Shown piece by piece: positions 47,401-59,102 of a stretch of 64,000 bases of DNA. Numbering within the stretch: position 1 is the stretch's first letter; every line of letters begins with the position of its first letter. The translations under genes were made by a program, and so were the position numbers. Origin of the DNA: Purshia tridentata (Eukaryota > Streptophyta > Magnoliopsida > Rosales > Rosaceae); contig QANT01007840.1 of NCBI GenBank assembly GCA_003254885.1, forward strand, positions 1-64,000, in the 5' to 3' direction. The notes below the pieces were generated by a model. The model was not told where the DNA came from and made no database searches. It worked only from the letters and a program-made list of their open reading frames with translations.

Positions 47401-50400
47401 AAAAGGTTGATAAACCTGTGCGGATACTTCCTTCTCCATCATCTAACAATCCTTCTGGAAGTCAAGCTTTCAATGGCCAATCTCAGTCATCTAGGGGTGC
47501 AAGCTTGGCGGATTTGAAAGTTTCTTTTCATGGATTACCAAAGGAATCAATGGCATGATCTTTCGTTCCTTTTTGTCTGTCTGTATTTATTTCTTATTAT
47601 CTGTTGAAATTATCTTTTCAATGCAGTTTCAGTTCTGTCTATCTATTTCATCAAGGGTGATTGTGCAGGAAGAATGGAAAAGAAAAATTGAGGGTGTAGC
47701 TGGAATGGTTCATCCCAAGATCAAGAAAGGCATGCGCTTTACATGGACTGAATTTTGATTTAATGGGTTTTCTTTGGATAATGGCTGTATCATTATTGAT
47801 TTAGAGATGCATAATGTTAGTCATTCACTTATTCTTGCTTAACATATAAAAGTGCAGATACTAATTGCTTAGTTGTGAGTGGAGTACTGGATGATGAAGA
47901 TGCAGAGATGAGAAAAGCAAGGTAAGATGCTCTGAAATTGCTAGTCTTGACTCTTGAGTGTATTTCGACCTTGGTTCCATTTTATTTGACTAGGGTAGGT
48001 TTCATTTGCAGGAGGATGAAATTACCAATTGTTAGGGAGGATTATCTGGTTGATTGTTTTAAAAGACAGAAGAAGCTTCCATTTGATCAGTACAAAGTTG
48101 AAACTGTTGGTGAAGCCTCGAGCATGGTCACTGTCAAAGTGAAAGGGCGAAGTGCTGTTCATGAATCTTCTGGTTTGCAAGATACAGGTCACATACTTGA
48201 GGATGGGAAAAGCATCTACAATACAACTTTAAATATGTCTGATTTATCAACTGGTGTTAACAGGTGCATTTGTTTTATTCTGTATATCTTGTTCACCAAT
48301 TCTTTGGAATTATTTTGTGACTTTGCACATCAATTGGTATTGCTATTTTCTTATGCATGGCTGTCATGGTTTGAAATTAAAATTTTGAGTAGAATCTTGC
48401 ATACAAGTTGGGATATATGAAGGACCTGGATTGAAGTAGTCTCTTGAATTTGTTAATTGTTTTTGAAACCTAATTTGAAATGAAAGACTTGAAAGCATTA
48501 TTCCACTTATAAGAAGAAAGAAGAAGAATAGCATGATTTTTCAGAGTAGTTTTACATTGGCGGTACTGGAAGTTAAACTTTTCTGTATGGTTTACCCATC
48601 ACCGGCGGCAATTATTTGTGCCTTCTATTTTTCCTTTCCTTTTTTTAATGAAAAAAAGATATCTGTTGTTTCTCTACCTTGACATTTGAACTCCTATTTT
48701 AGTGCATGTTACCTTTTGTTTTAAATTTCATAATGTAATATATCAACTCTCAACTCTTAACTCTTTTTTGTAAAGTTACTACATCCTTCAGATTATACAA
48801 GATGATAAGAATTCAGACTGCTTCGTGTTCCGTAAATGGGGACGAGTGGGGAATGAAAAAATTGGACGAAGCAAACTGGAAGAGATGTCAAAATCAGATG
48901 CGATCTGTGAATTCAAACGTTTGTTTCTTGAGAAGACTGGGAATTCATGGGAAGCATGGGAGCTAAAACAAAATTTTCAGAAGAAACCTGGCAGATTCTT
49001 TCCATTGGATATTGTACTGCCTTTTCTTTTCCTCTTAAAATGTGAAGGATCTATCATTGTTTCTTTTTTCTTCTTTTTTTCGTTATAAGTTATTTGTTTG
49101 AAAATTGGAATTTGTAGGATTATGGAGTTAACAAACAGGTCTCAAAGAAAAATAAAAACAATGCAGTCAGCAAACTGGCTCCTCAGTTAGCAGAATTGAT
49201 GAAGATGCTCTTCAACATTGAAACATACAGGTTAAAGGAAAAAAAATTTCTTATTTTTTTTGTCTCTCTCCCCAATCTTTTTATCTATCTATAGGTTGTA
49301 TGTCTATGAGACTAAGTCTTATGTTTTGCAGAGCTGCAATGATGGAATTTGAGATAAATATGTCAGAAATGCCACTTGGAAAACTGAGTAAAAGCAATAT
49401 CCAAAAGGGTAAGCATCGAGTCAATTTGCTGCAAAGCTCAGAATATTGAACTGTTCCATTTTCAAGGTTAATTTATAGTTGCTTGCAAAATAAAATTTTG
49501 CAGCCTTTCTTACAGTCCTTTACTTTTTTCCATTTTCTGTTTTCTATTCAGGGTTTGAGGCATTAACGGAAATACAGAATCTATTAAATAGTGATGGTCA
49601 CACTCCTTCCATAAAAGAGAGCTTGATTGTAGATGCAAGCAATCGATTTTTCACAGTGATCCCTTCCATACATCCGCATGTTATTAGGGATGAGGATGAA
49701 TTTAAGTCAAAGGTACATAATGCTCTTGTGCATCTTTCATGTTTTTAGATTGCAACTGAGTTTGAAAAGTCTGCATAGTTACAAGCAAGGCATAAGATGT
49801 ATTAACTGCCTCCATTTGTCCCTGGCAGGTGAAAATGTTAGAAGCTCTCCAGGACATTGAAATTGCTTCCAGATTAGTAGGTTTTGATGCTGATACTGAT
49901 GACTCCCTTGATGACAAGTATAAGAAGCTCCGGTGTGGTATTAATCCTCTTCCACATGATAGTGAAGATTATCTGTTGATTGAGAAATATCTTCTAACTA
50001 CTCATGCCCCAACACATACGGTGGGTTTGCATCTTGATACTGTTGAGTTCTGAGCACACTGTGCTTGTGACCAATTCTAGTATACTCAACATTTAATATA
50101 TATACATACATACATACATACATATTTTTTTTTTCTAAATCTTGTTTTTAAGATCTTATGATATTATCAGGATTGGAGTCTTGAACTTGAAGAAGTTTTT
50201 TCACTTGAAAGGGAAGGGGAATTTGATAAATTTGCTCCCTATCGGAAGAAGCTCAAGAACAGAATGCTACTTTGGCATGGTAAGTTGTACCCATGAACTT
50301 CATGTAATAAAAATTTTCTGCTGTGAGATGGGAATGACTATAGTTCCTTGCAGTCCATCTTTCACCAGGGTTCATATAAATGTACTAATAAATGTATTAG

Positions 50401-50531
50401 GACCTAGAATTAAGTCTAGAAATAAAACTAATAATTTTTTCCTCCTAGGTTCTCGGTTTACAAACTTTGTTGGTATACTTAGCCAAGGGCTGAGAATAGC
50501 TCCTCCTGAAGCTCCAGCTACTGGTTATATG

Positions 50532-50571
<40 letters not shown>

Positions 50572-50623
50572 GTTTATACATTTATGTCTTTGTATGTATT
50601 ATGCTTTATGTCTCAGCGTGCTA

Positions 50624-50662
<39 letters not shown>

Positions 50663-51663
50663 GTTTATACATTTATGTCTATGTATGTATTATGCTTTAT
50701 GTCTCAGCGTGCTAGCACACACGTACAAGACTAAAATTTTAAAGATTTTTCTTTACAGTTTGGCAAGGGGATTTACTTTGCTGACCTTGTCAGTAAGAGT
50801 GCTCAGTATTGCTATACAGATAAGAAAAATCCTGTGGGCCTCATGCTTCTAAGTGAAGTTGCCTTGGGGGAGATCCACGAGCTCAAGAAGGCCACAGTGA
50901 GCTCATTTTCCATTATCTTCTTTTATGTGCTTTGATCATGTGATTTGATATTCTATTTGTAATTTGACATTGTGCGTCCACTTTTGAACTAGTGGTCGTC
51001 ATGTGTAACTTCAGTAGAATATGTGGGGGTTCTTCTTGTGCACCCTAATTTGGCTTGTGCGGAAAAAAATTAGTCTCATATAGTTGCATTAAATTTTTCT
51101 ATGACTTCTACCCATTTAACTTATTTTATGTCACTGTCATTCAGTACATGGACAAACCTCCTCAAGGAAAACACTCTACAAAGGGGCTTGGCAAGAAAAT
51201 ACCTCAGGAGTCTGAGTATCTAAAATGGAGGGATGATGTCACTGTGCCTTGTGGCAAACCAGTGCCATCAAATATCAAGGCTTCTGAGCTAATGTATAAT
51301 GAGTACATTGTTTATGATACAGCTCAAGTAAGTCGTAAACTTTGTTCTTGCCGGTCTTTTTTCTCTTCTATATGGGAAAGTGGCAATTTGTGTCACCATT
51401 TTTCACTTGTTTATTTTGTCATTTTAAACAAATAGTTTACAAGTAATGCTAAAAATGGAATTTGAGGGACATATAGTAACTTTATGGGGTGATGGTATAA
51501 TGAGTACTGGCTTGCAGAGTCGAAGCACACATTTTCAAAAAAAACTGAATATGTTAATATACGTTTATATGAAGTGTATCTTTCTGATTAATCTTAATAT
51601 TATCTTTCTGGACAGACTAAGATGCAATTCCTGTTGAAGGTGAGGTTTCATCACAAGAGGTGA
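44482..51663 (+). CDS. PARP1: Poly(ADP-ribose) polymerase 1
   Basis: Twenty exons: 44482-44631, 45176-45225, 45316-45508, 46139-46325, 46433-46739, 47120-47315, 47388-47552, 47669-47729, 47858-47921, 48012-48263, 48776-49013, 49118-49230, 49332-49408, 49552-49712, 49829-50020, 50171-50279, 50449-50531, 50759-50896, 51145-51327, 51616-51663. They give 988 residues, close to the family. In order: two PARP zinc fingers (about 8-92 and 112-190), PADR1 with the third zinc site (about 255-345; [18 protein letters not shown]), BRCT (about 390-480), WGR (about 520-625), helical regulatory domain (about 650-790) and the ART domain. The catalytic H-Y-E triad is H838 (LLWHGSR), Y872 (GKGIYFAD) and E965 (NEYIVYD). 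It is a nuclear DNA-break sensor using NAD+. Introns 7 and 8 appear to be GC-AG. Confidence 0.95.
50536..50717. repeat. Tandem duplication of 91 bp with CT microsatellite in a PARP1 intron
   Basis: Units 50536-50626 and 50627-50717 each consist of a CT run, then ACTGTTTATACATTTATGTC, then a stretch ending GTGCTAGCA. I see one substitution in the non-repetitive part, so the duplication is recent. The first CT run begins directly at the donor site of exon 17 (ATG|GTTCTC). Confidence 0.9.
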
Positions 51664-53443
51664 GGGAGGCAATTGATGTTCAGTATTTTGACCATGGTGT
51701 ACAGTGCGGTGGTGTGTCCAGAAACTCACGATGTTTCGCAGTTCTAGATTTTGAATGTTTATATAAATAAGATCTATTTTGGGGATTGCTGGAGATCTTA
51801 TAACTGTTGCTGCCGGCATTGTAAAGAATGTTTTTTAAGTAATGGAATATTTATTTTCTCTTATATAGATAAGATATCGCCACGTCGGGTGATTTTCTCT
51901 AATTAGACATTTAGACTGAATCTGGACCATCCATTCATTCCAAGAGCTACGAGTGAGGACTTTTTTGTAACTGATTGTGTCTACGTTAACCCAGGAGTGA
52001 ACTGAAGGTGTTTGTTGGTTTGAAGTATCGGATGTGGGGATCTTGCAGGCAGCTTTGCATGTGTGCCATGTGCTTGGATGATGATTCAGATTGACTCCAA
52101 CTAAGTAGCTTACATCGTGTGTGAATGGATCAGAAATTTTTTCATATTAATTGCTTACTACCCATCCTTTCATGTGCTTTGGTGGGTAAGAGTTTGAAAA
52201 GGAAGCTGTGCATGCAAAGAAGAGAAGCAGAGCTGAGATAAGAACTGTGACATGGGAATGTAGCTTTTGGTGCAAACAGCCATTTTCCTCTATTAGAATG
52301 ACGACCTTCTACTCATGCAGTTGAGCCTTCACAACCCTTTGGTTTCTTATGTTATATGCTGCACCATCCAAAAATTTTTATATTATATGGTTAATGTTCG
52401 CTCTGAAGGTGAAGCGCCTGTTCTATGATTCGTTCACTGTACTTTTCCTTTGCTTAAACTGGCTCACATACCTCCATGGCAAAGTTTCATTTTGGGTTCT
52501 AAGATTAACAAATCCAAAATTTTGGACTTGTGGGTTTGAGGCCAGCTGTGACAGGTCAGACATAGTTTGTGAAAACGATGGCCTTGTTAAACCCACTTTA
52601 GACTTCACAGAGTGGTTTCTTTTTTGTCTGATGTGATCAATGGAGTAGTATAACGCACGAGCATAACACACTACTTCACTAACTTTTATTATTAGATTCA
52701 AAGTTTCATCATCCTCTGACAACCCAATTTCCAAAAACCCTGATCTAGCAAGCATCAACCAAAGTACCAAACCAAATGTTCTTGACCAGGCTCCCAAGTT
52801 GGAGTCTTGAACTTGAACATGTCTTGTTCTCATTGCTTTTAATTTACATTTTTAAATTTAATTTTCTTGATCAAATTTAAACCCTTTTTTGAACCATATT
52901 CATATTGCTAATGGTAACTGAATCATTAGTGATTGTAGGAAGCATACCATTACCAGCCAGAGGCGGCAAGTAGCAGTAAACCACAATTCCACAAGGCGAC
53001 AAATTGCAGCAGTTCCCAGGTGCGGCGTTCGGCGGAAAATATAAACTTTATTCAAACCCCAAAATCAAACTTCAACATATTAAAAAACTTGTTAATCAAA
53101 CTCAGTAAGCATTAATCAGCCACAGTGTAAAAATGTATTAAACTAAGTTGCACAAGGCCTTTAAAGTAGTAGACCCACAATTGCATAAACCATTATGAAA
53201 TGTCTCCTCAGAACCCTACACACAGACCTTCCATGTCCCCCCCTTCACATCTCTTATAACTTATAAGACACCCCCCTTTATGTTTCTCAATGCCCCACTT
53301 TCTCCTCTCCCAACCCCATTACCCCAAAGTCCTTATATGCACCATTTCCTAGTGTGCTCGTGTGCCTCAATATTAATTTTTATCACTCTCTGACTCTGTC
53401 ATTCACTCTCGGCCATTTCACTTTCTCCTCTGTCTCTGCAGCC
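51664..53443. other. Intergenic between PARP1 and LBD16-like gene
   Basis: 51664 to about 51900 is the likely PARP1 3' UTR. The stretch 52423-52833 is open on the minus strand, but I recognise no family in it and do not call it a gene. 53200-53443 is the promoter and leader of the LBD gene. Confidence 0.4.
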
Positions 53444-54465
53444 ATGGCTTCTGGGACTGCCAGCACTGGCAATAACACTGGCACTACTACTAGCACTGGG
53501 TCTCCTTGTGGAGCATGCAAGTTTCTGAGGAGAAAGTGTGCCTCTGACTGCATATTTGCACCTTATTTTTGCTCTGAGCAGGGACCTGCTCGCTTTGCCG
53601 CCATTCATAAAGTGTTTGGTGCTAGCAATGTGTCCAAGTTGTTGTTGCATGTCCCTGTTCATGATCGCTGTGAAGCTGTTGTCACAATTGCCTATGAAGC
53701 TCAAGCAAGGATTAGAGACCCTGTTTATGGATGTGTCGCTCACATTTTTGCCTTGCAACAACAGGTACTGCTTCATATTCTTATTCTTCTTGTTCTTGAT
53801 CCAAACCTATTTTGCACACTCATATTCTTCAATCTTCAGCTGATCAAGCGAACCCTTTTCTTTTTTGTTTGAATCAAGCCAACCCTTTTCTTTTTTTGTT
53901 GAATTGAGCCACCTCTTTTCATTTTTGGTTGAATCAAGCCAACCCTATTCTTTTTTGGTTGAAATAAGCCAACCCTTTTCTTTTTTGGTTGAATTATGCT
54001 AACCCTTTTCGTATCCATGTCTAACATTTCATTCATTCATGAACTTTCTGAAACTTTCTGAATTTATGTCTTCCACCAACAAGTTTTCAATGCACAAACA
54101 ATTTCTAATCTTTGGTGTGGTTTCATTTATAGGTGGCATGTTTGCAAGCACAGTTGATGCAAGTAAAGGCTCAAGTGGCTCATCAAAACCTTATTGATTC
54201 ACGGAACACAGATAATCAGTGGCAGGGGAATGTGAATGGAGTCACAAACTTTCCAAGTTATCAGAACAATTACATGAACCCTATCTCCCCTCAGAGCTCT
54301 CTGGAGTCCATTGACCACAACAGTGATACGTCCATGAATTATATGCAGGAAATACAGAGCAGCAGAGACGAGTTCTTATTCCAGCAAGCTTGTTCAAAGA
54401 AAAGACCATACAATTGTGATTTGGGTGAGCTTCAAGCACTGGCCCTCAGAATGATGAGGAACTGA
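53444..54465 (+). CDS. LBD16: LOB-domain transcription factor, LBD16-like
   Basis: Two exons, 53444-53764 and 54133-54465, split after the codons for LQQQ, the usual intron place of this class; 217 residues. A Thr/Ser/Gly-rich start leads into the LOB domain. Its C-block is C22-x2-C25-x6-C32-x3-C36 ([20 protein letters not shown]). The GAS block covers about 47-95 ([17 protein letters not shown]). The leucine-zipper-like helix covers about 100-125 ([15 protein letters not shown]). The variable C-terminus ends in [14 protein letters not shown]. Wording and gene structure match class I LBD16/17. In Arabidopsis LBD16 acts downstream of ARF7/ARF19 in lateral-root initiation and callus formation; the same nuclear role is inferred. 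Confidence 0.88.
53846..54010. repeat. 30-bp minisatellite in the LBD16-like intron
   Basis: Five full and one partial copy of a 30-base unit of the form AAGCCAACCCTTTTCTTTTT plus TGGTTGAATC, starting at 53846, 53876, 53906, 53936, 53966 and 53996. The period is exactly 30 throughout, with scattered substitutions. It fills much of the single intron and is pyrimidine-rich on the sense strand. Confidence 0.9.
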
Positions 54466-54638
54466 ATGAATGTGATCCAATATATCATGTTTCTTAATTT
54501 CAAGAAGAATATGACGGTGGTGGTCTTCAGATCATGCATGTGCTAAAGCCTAAATGATGATGTATATACTGAGCTTGTCTTCTTGTTAGAAGAAAAACAA
54601 ATTAGCGCAATTAATTGATGATAAAATCTAAAATAGAC

Positions 54639-54670
<32 letters not shown>

Positions 54671-54995
54671 ACTAGAATTATAATTTTTTACCATAAAAGC
54701 AATGTACTTTAAGTACATATATAGATTACTAGGGTAATTAACTTTAATTGAATGAAGATAATGTAGTTTTTACTGAGTGACAATAATAGAGTACACCATG
54801 CACATTGACATTACTGAAGAAAAACCTTGAAATCTGGCTAATCTTGAATTGTACGTTAAGTACATCTTTATATATAAATTCAACAATAAAACGTTTCATG
54901 GAGGCTTATAGCTCACTCCCTATTTCTCCATCTTCTTCATGAGACTTAAGTCAATGTTTTCTTGTTAGATGGATTTATACCATAGAGAGAATTCT
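54466..54995. other. 3' flank of LBD16-like gene
   Basis: Probable 3' UTR to about 54600, then a CT microsatellite (54640-54669) and AT-rich DNA. No gene. Confidence 0.5.
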
Positions 54996-55356
54996 AGCAA
55001 ACTTTACTTTGAGTATCATTTTGATTTAAGAACTTGTTTTTGAATTTTATAGTCCACAAACTTTCATTTGTGTATCATTTTAGTTCATTCCCGTCAATTT
55101 CCTCTATATTTACATCATTTGTATTCATATATAAATATATATATATATATCACGTTGGGAAAAGAAAGAAAGGTTGAATTACTATTTTTACCTTTCAAAA
55201 GTGGCTTACATTCTTGATACATAAATAAAATTGACGAGAAAAGTAGATGAAATTAACGGAATGGACTTAAGTGATATATGAGTGAAAATTCACGGACTAT
55301 AGAATTCAAAAAATAAGTTCGCATACCAAAATAATACTAAAGGTAAAGTTCGAGAA
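54996..55356. mobile_element. Foldback MITE with long terminal inverted repeats
   Basis: The left arm from about 55002 to 55107 is the reverse complement of the right arm from about 55237 to 55348, with roughly 20-25 percent mismatch. Paired phrases include GAATTTTATAGTCC with GGACTATAGAATTC, and GTCAATTTCCTCTA with TAGATGAAATTAAC. The centre is AT-rich and has no coding capacity. Arms of about 110 bp suggest a Mutator-like or similar non-autonomous DNA element. I could not fix a target-site duplication. Confidence 0.7.
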
Positions 55357-57220
55357 TCATTGTTGACATTTGCCCTTATATCATATTATTGGCAAAAATA
55401 ATAATAATAATAATAATAATAACATAACTGTTCAATTTGCATATCTAGATAATTTATTAATCAACTCAAGTGAATGTGAATGCATGTATGATTTAGTAAG
55501 AAATAAACAAATAGTCTCCTTTCTAATAAAATATTGCATTGATCGATATGCAAAGGCATATCTAGCATATGGTTAATAATATTCCTAGGAATCCCAAGAT
55601 TATTTGTTTAATCTTTTCCTCTTAACCAGTTAAGATATGATTAATTGGTCCAGCTGTCCTTGATAATCACGATTAAATAGAGAAAAAAGAAAACAAATAT
55701 TACCCATGTTTATGTAGCATACATGTGCTTAATAACACTAAATAGTTGTAAATGTTAAAGTCTTGAATGGGATACATCCCCTATGGAGCTAGGGTTTGAA
55801 ATGATGAGTTTGCTTTGAAAATTATCAATCATCTCACAAAATGGTGATTAATTAGGGGAAGATCAAGTGAATGCTATGATTTGTAGTTAAAGGGTAAACA
55901 CACACACACGCCTACCCTTGAGCCTGGAGGTAAGGACCTTTACACGGACCCCACTTACTAGGTTCACCTAACATTAGTACTCTAATCTAATTTTAATATT
56001 ATCACTAACTATGATTTTGTATTCCTATATATAGACAAAGTGTCCCCTTGATTGAATGCACACACCTACATCATTAGTTACTACCTCGGCACTACTTTCA
56101 TTTGTCAAACCCAATTAAGCAAAATGTTTGGTTCTCCAAAATTCTTGCATTTAAACCAAAATTTAATCTTAACTGAAACTGTCTACCTATCTTTCCCCAT
56201 ATATGGAAAGGTGTTCATAAAATCATATTATCACCAGCATATAATTAAATATTAGCGTTTGAATCTTGCATTAATTATAAGATTATACACGACCTTTTCA
56301 CTAATAAATCACCAAATAAATATCAAAATTTCGTCTATAAAATTAAACTTAATTAAAACCATTTGTACCACAAATACCACTGGACTAAATAATTATTGAG
56401 TAATCTGAAAATCCAATGAGTCTTCAATGAATTAAAAAATAAAGTTACAAGATATAAATACAAAAAAAAGAAGGCCAGGTTCATGGTGAAGAATAAATAA
56501 TTAATAGTAGTCAAGCTCAAGGCACATTAAGTAGATAAATTAATCAATTTTCATTTGTTGGGGCCTACAACTGTGGCGTAGAAATAAACAAAAGACGAGC
56601 CAGTCCAGTCAAGCGGCCTGTAACCACTTTCATACTTTGTCTCTGCCTCTTTGGCATTAAAAAATTGCATTGTTGAAAAATAATAGAAATTATATAATAT
56701 ATGGACCAACCAATACAACATATGTACATCGACCTCTCCACTCCATATATCATCACTTGCACTTACAAAAAGTAATTAATATTCCAAATACCATTTAATA
56801 AAATGGGTGATGAGCGATCATTGAATGTGAGTAGTTCAAATTACAGAAAGCTATTACAAAAAAGGTGAATTAATAAGAACCAAAAAGAAGGAAGACAAGA
56901 ACAATTGAACTTTGAAAGAAAATATATAATAATAAAAAAACCTAAAGGAGAAGAGCTTCAATGTGTGGTCTCTTTCTTAAAAGGAGAAGTGAAGGAGGCA
57001 TGGTATGTGCTACGAACTTGACAAATGCTTTCCTCACTCTCTCTTAAATGATTTGACCTTCAATTTTTCTCATCACATTTCTAATTATTTTTCAAAATCT
57101 TTATACACAGAAAATTTTTAACATTCCAATAATCATGTACATTCTCATAAGTGTCATTAGCATCGGCTTACGTTGTTGCAATGTTACTGCCGTCAAAGTA
57201 ATGATGCTTCTCATAACAGA
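55357..57220. other. Intergenic, AT-rich
   Basis: Contains an AAT microsatellite at 55396-55422 and nothing else I can support. Short open frames here lack family resemblance. Confidence 0.45.
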
Positions 57221-57325
57221 ATCAAGCCAACGCTTGTTAAGATCGAATTAGACGAACACTGATCATGATCAAATCAGACGTACACTTGTCATGACCAAAT
57301 TAAATTATAACGGTCATGGCTTGAT
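57221..57325. repeat. Short palindromic element with internal 26-bp repeats
   Basis: Bounded by ATCAAGCCA (57221-57229) and its inverse TGGCTTGAT (57317-57325). Inside are three diverged units starting GATCGAATTAGACG (57241), GATCAAATCAGACG (57267) and GACCAAATTAAATT (57293), each ending in a TCAT-like phrase, period 26. Its nature is unknown. Confidence 0.55.
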
Positions 57326-58564
57326 TTCTTTTCTTTTGTAAGTAATTTTTAAAAGTTGTTTTTTATAAGGCTAAATATTAATGGGTGAAAGAGAAGATGA
57401 AATTTATTGAGGAAAAGAAGAAAAAAGAAAAATTAGATAAAAGAGTTTAAAATATTGGAGTTGTGAAGTGAGCTAAAGAAAGGCATGAGGGGACACTGCC
57501 TTTGGGCCGTTGGGGTTTAAAAATAAATAAGAAAAATTTGACTGTTGACTATGACCACACGTGCAATTGTAAGCCATTGGATCATAGGGATCAGTGACAG
57601 TAACTGGAGGTGGGGATTTGTATAATTTGACTTTTACAAGTGCGTGCCGCTCTGCTTAAAAGAAAAGCATTATTGATGCTGTTTTTTTGTGACAAAGAAA
57701 AAGGGGGCAAAATAAAGAAGAAACAAGTTTGGCTTGGTTTGGTTGTTTGGCAAGTACTTTTTGTATGTTGTTTTAATAAACAATGCAAAATATGATTTAA
57801 GATCATTGAGCTGTGTGCTGCGTCTTATGCGAAAATGACCAATCTTTGTTGCATACTTTGGAGGGTTTTTTCAGACTCAACTTTTGTATGGTTCACTAAA
57901 GTTGCAATGTGCATAATTTTGTCTCCCAAATGTAAAGAAATGAACAAAACCTCATCAATATGTTTTTGTCTAACAAAGGGTTTTTGAAGCCTAATATTAT
58001 CAAGCGCTCGGCACCTTCATCGAGCCCTTGGGAGGATCCACCCAACGTTGGATGCCAAAACACACGGAACAAACATAACGTGAGCTTTATTTGTATAAAG
58101 TGGACCTATTTGATATTACAAACTTTTAAATAAGTTTTATTTGTACAAAAAGTCTAAAAATAGAGTTTAGAGTAATTTACTTTAAATTATAAAATAATGC
58201 ATTGATTTTAAAAGATATAATAGAAATTTTATTATAGAACATATTCATTAATTTAAACAGGTATATGGAATGTGCCGGAGAATTTTGTGATCGCTCCCGT
58301 TTGGAGTGAGTAGTTGACCTAAAATTGGTCATATCATATGGAGGTTGGATCGGCAGTTTTATGGGCTTTGATGGTGACCTTGCATGAGGTGGAGAAGTTG
58401 GGCCACATATGGTATCATCTCTGTGGTCTGGGGAGCTTTAACTACAGAAGCAGACCCAATTAAAAAAGAAACTCAGATATATAGTTCAGGTTAAGTCCTA
58501 TCTCAACAAAACATTGGAAGGAGTCTCAAATAAATAAGAAATATAACAATTATATATATTGGTT

Positions 58565-58685
58565 TTATGCTGGCCTGATCAACATATATACAGTTCCAGC
58601 AATTAATCTATATATATGATAGAAGATACAAATATCGAGTTCTTTTTTTTTTCTTCTTCTTCTACTTCCATTTTCGGGCATGCTT
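58565..58685 (-). repeat. Dispersed repeat copy 1 (partner at 60180-60265)
   Basis: On the minus strand this block and 60180-60265 both read a CCCGAAAA phrase, then GAACT(C/T)GATATTTG(T/C)ATC, TTCTAT, and ACAGTATATRTG-like sequence further on. In one frame both translate to ELDICIFY. Copy 1 has a GAAGAA microsatellite inserted. I do not know the family. A duplicated gene end or a non-coding RNA are both possible. Confidence 0.5.
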
Positions 58686-59036
58686 GTAGGATTGACCACT
58701 TGAGCTCCTTCTGGTTCTGGGGTTTTGGTTAGGGTTGGCCTTTGGGGGAGGTAGATTGGGAAGTTTTTCTGTCGTTTGTTGCCGCCTGTTGTCGTTTTTA
58801 TCAGTTTGGGCTCTGCCTTGTTGGGCTTGCTTTTTGTTGTTACTTCGGCCAACTTTATGCGGACCCAGAAAAAATAAAAAATTATTATTATTTATTTATT
58901 TATTAGAGGCTAACCAGCCTCCAATCCTATCTGAAAAAAAGAAACAACATGGGCAAACTAGTAATCTACATATGAAAGAGCTTACTTAAGTATTGATTTT
59001 GTATACAATTTCCATAGCCTTATATTAACGCGTTCT

Positions 59037-59102
<66 letters not shown>

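Noticed and set aside
52423-52833. A 136-codon minus-strand frame between PARP1 and LBD16
   Set aside because: I recognise no domain and see no splice partners or promoter. It may be repeat-derived, but I cannot name a family.
58565-58989. Small genes on either strand in the block with polar Lys/Arg frames
   Set aside because: The RRRRKKK run comes from a GAAGAA microsatellite and the partner block at 60180-60265 has stops around the shared core, so I list it as a repeat and not as a gene.
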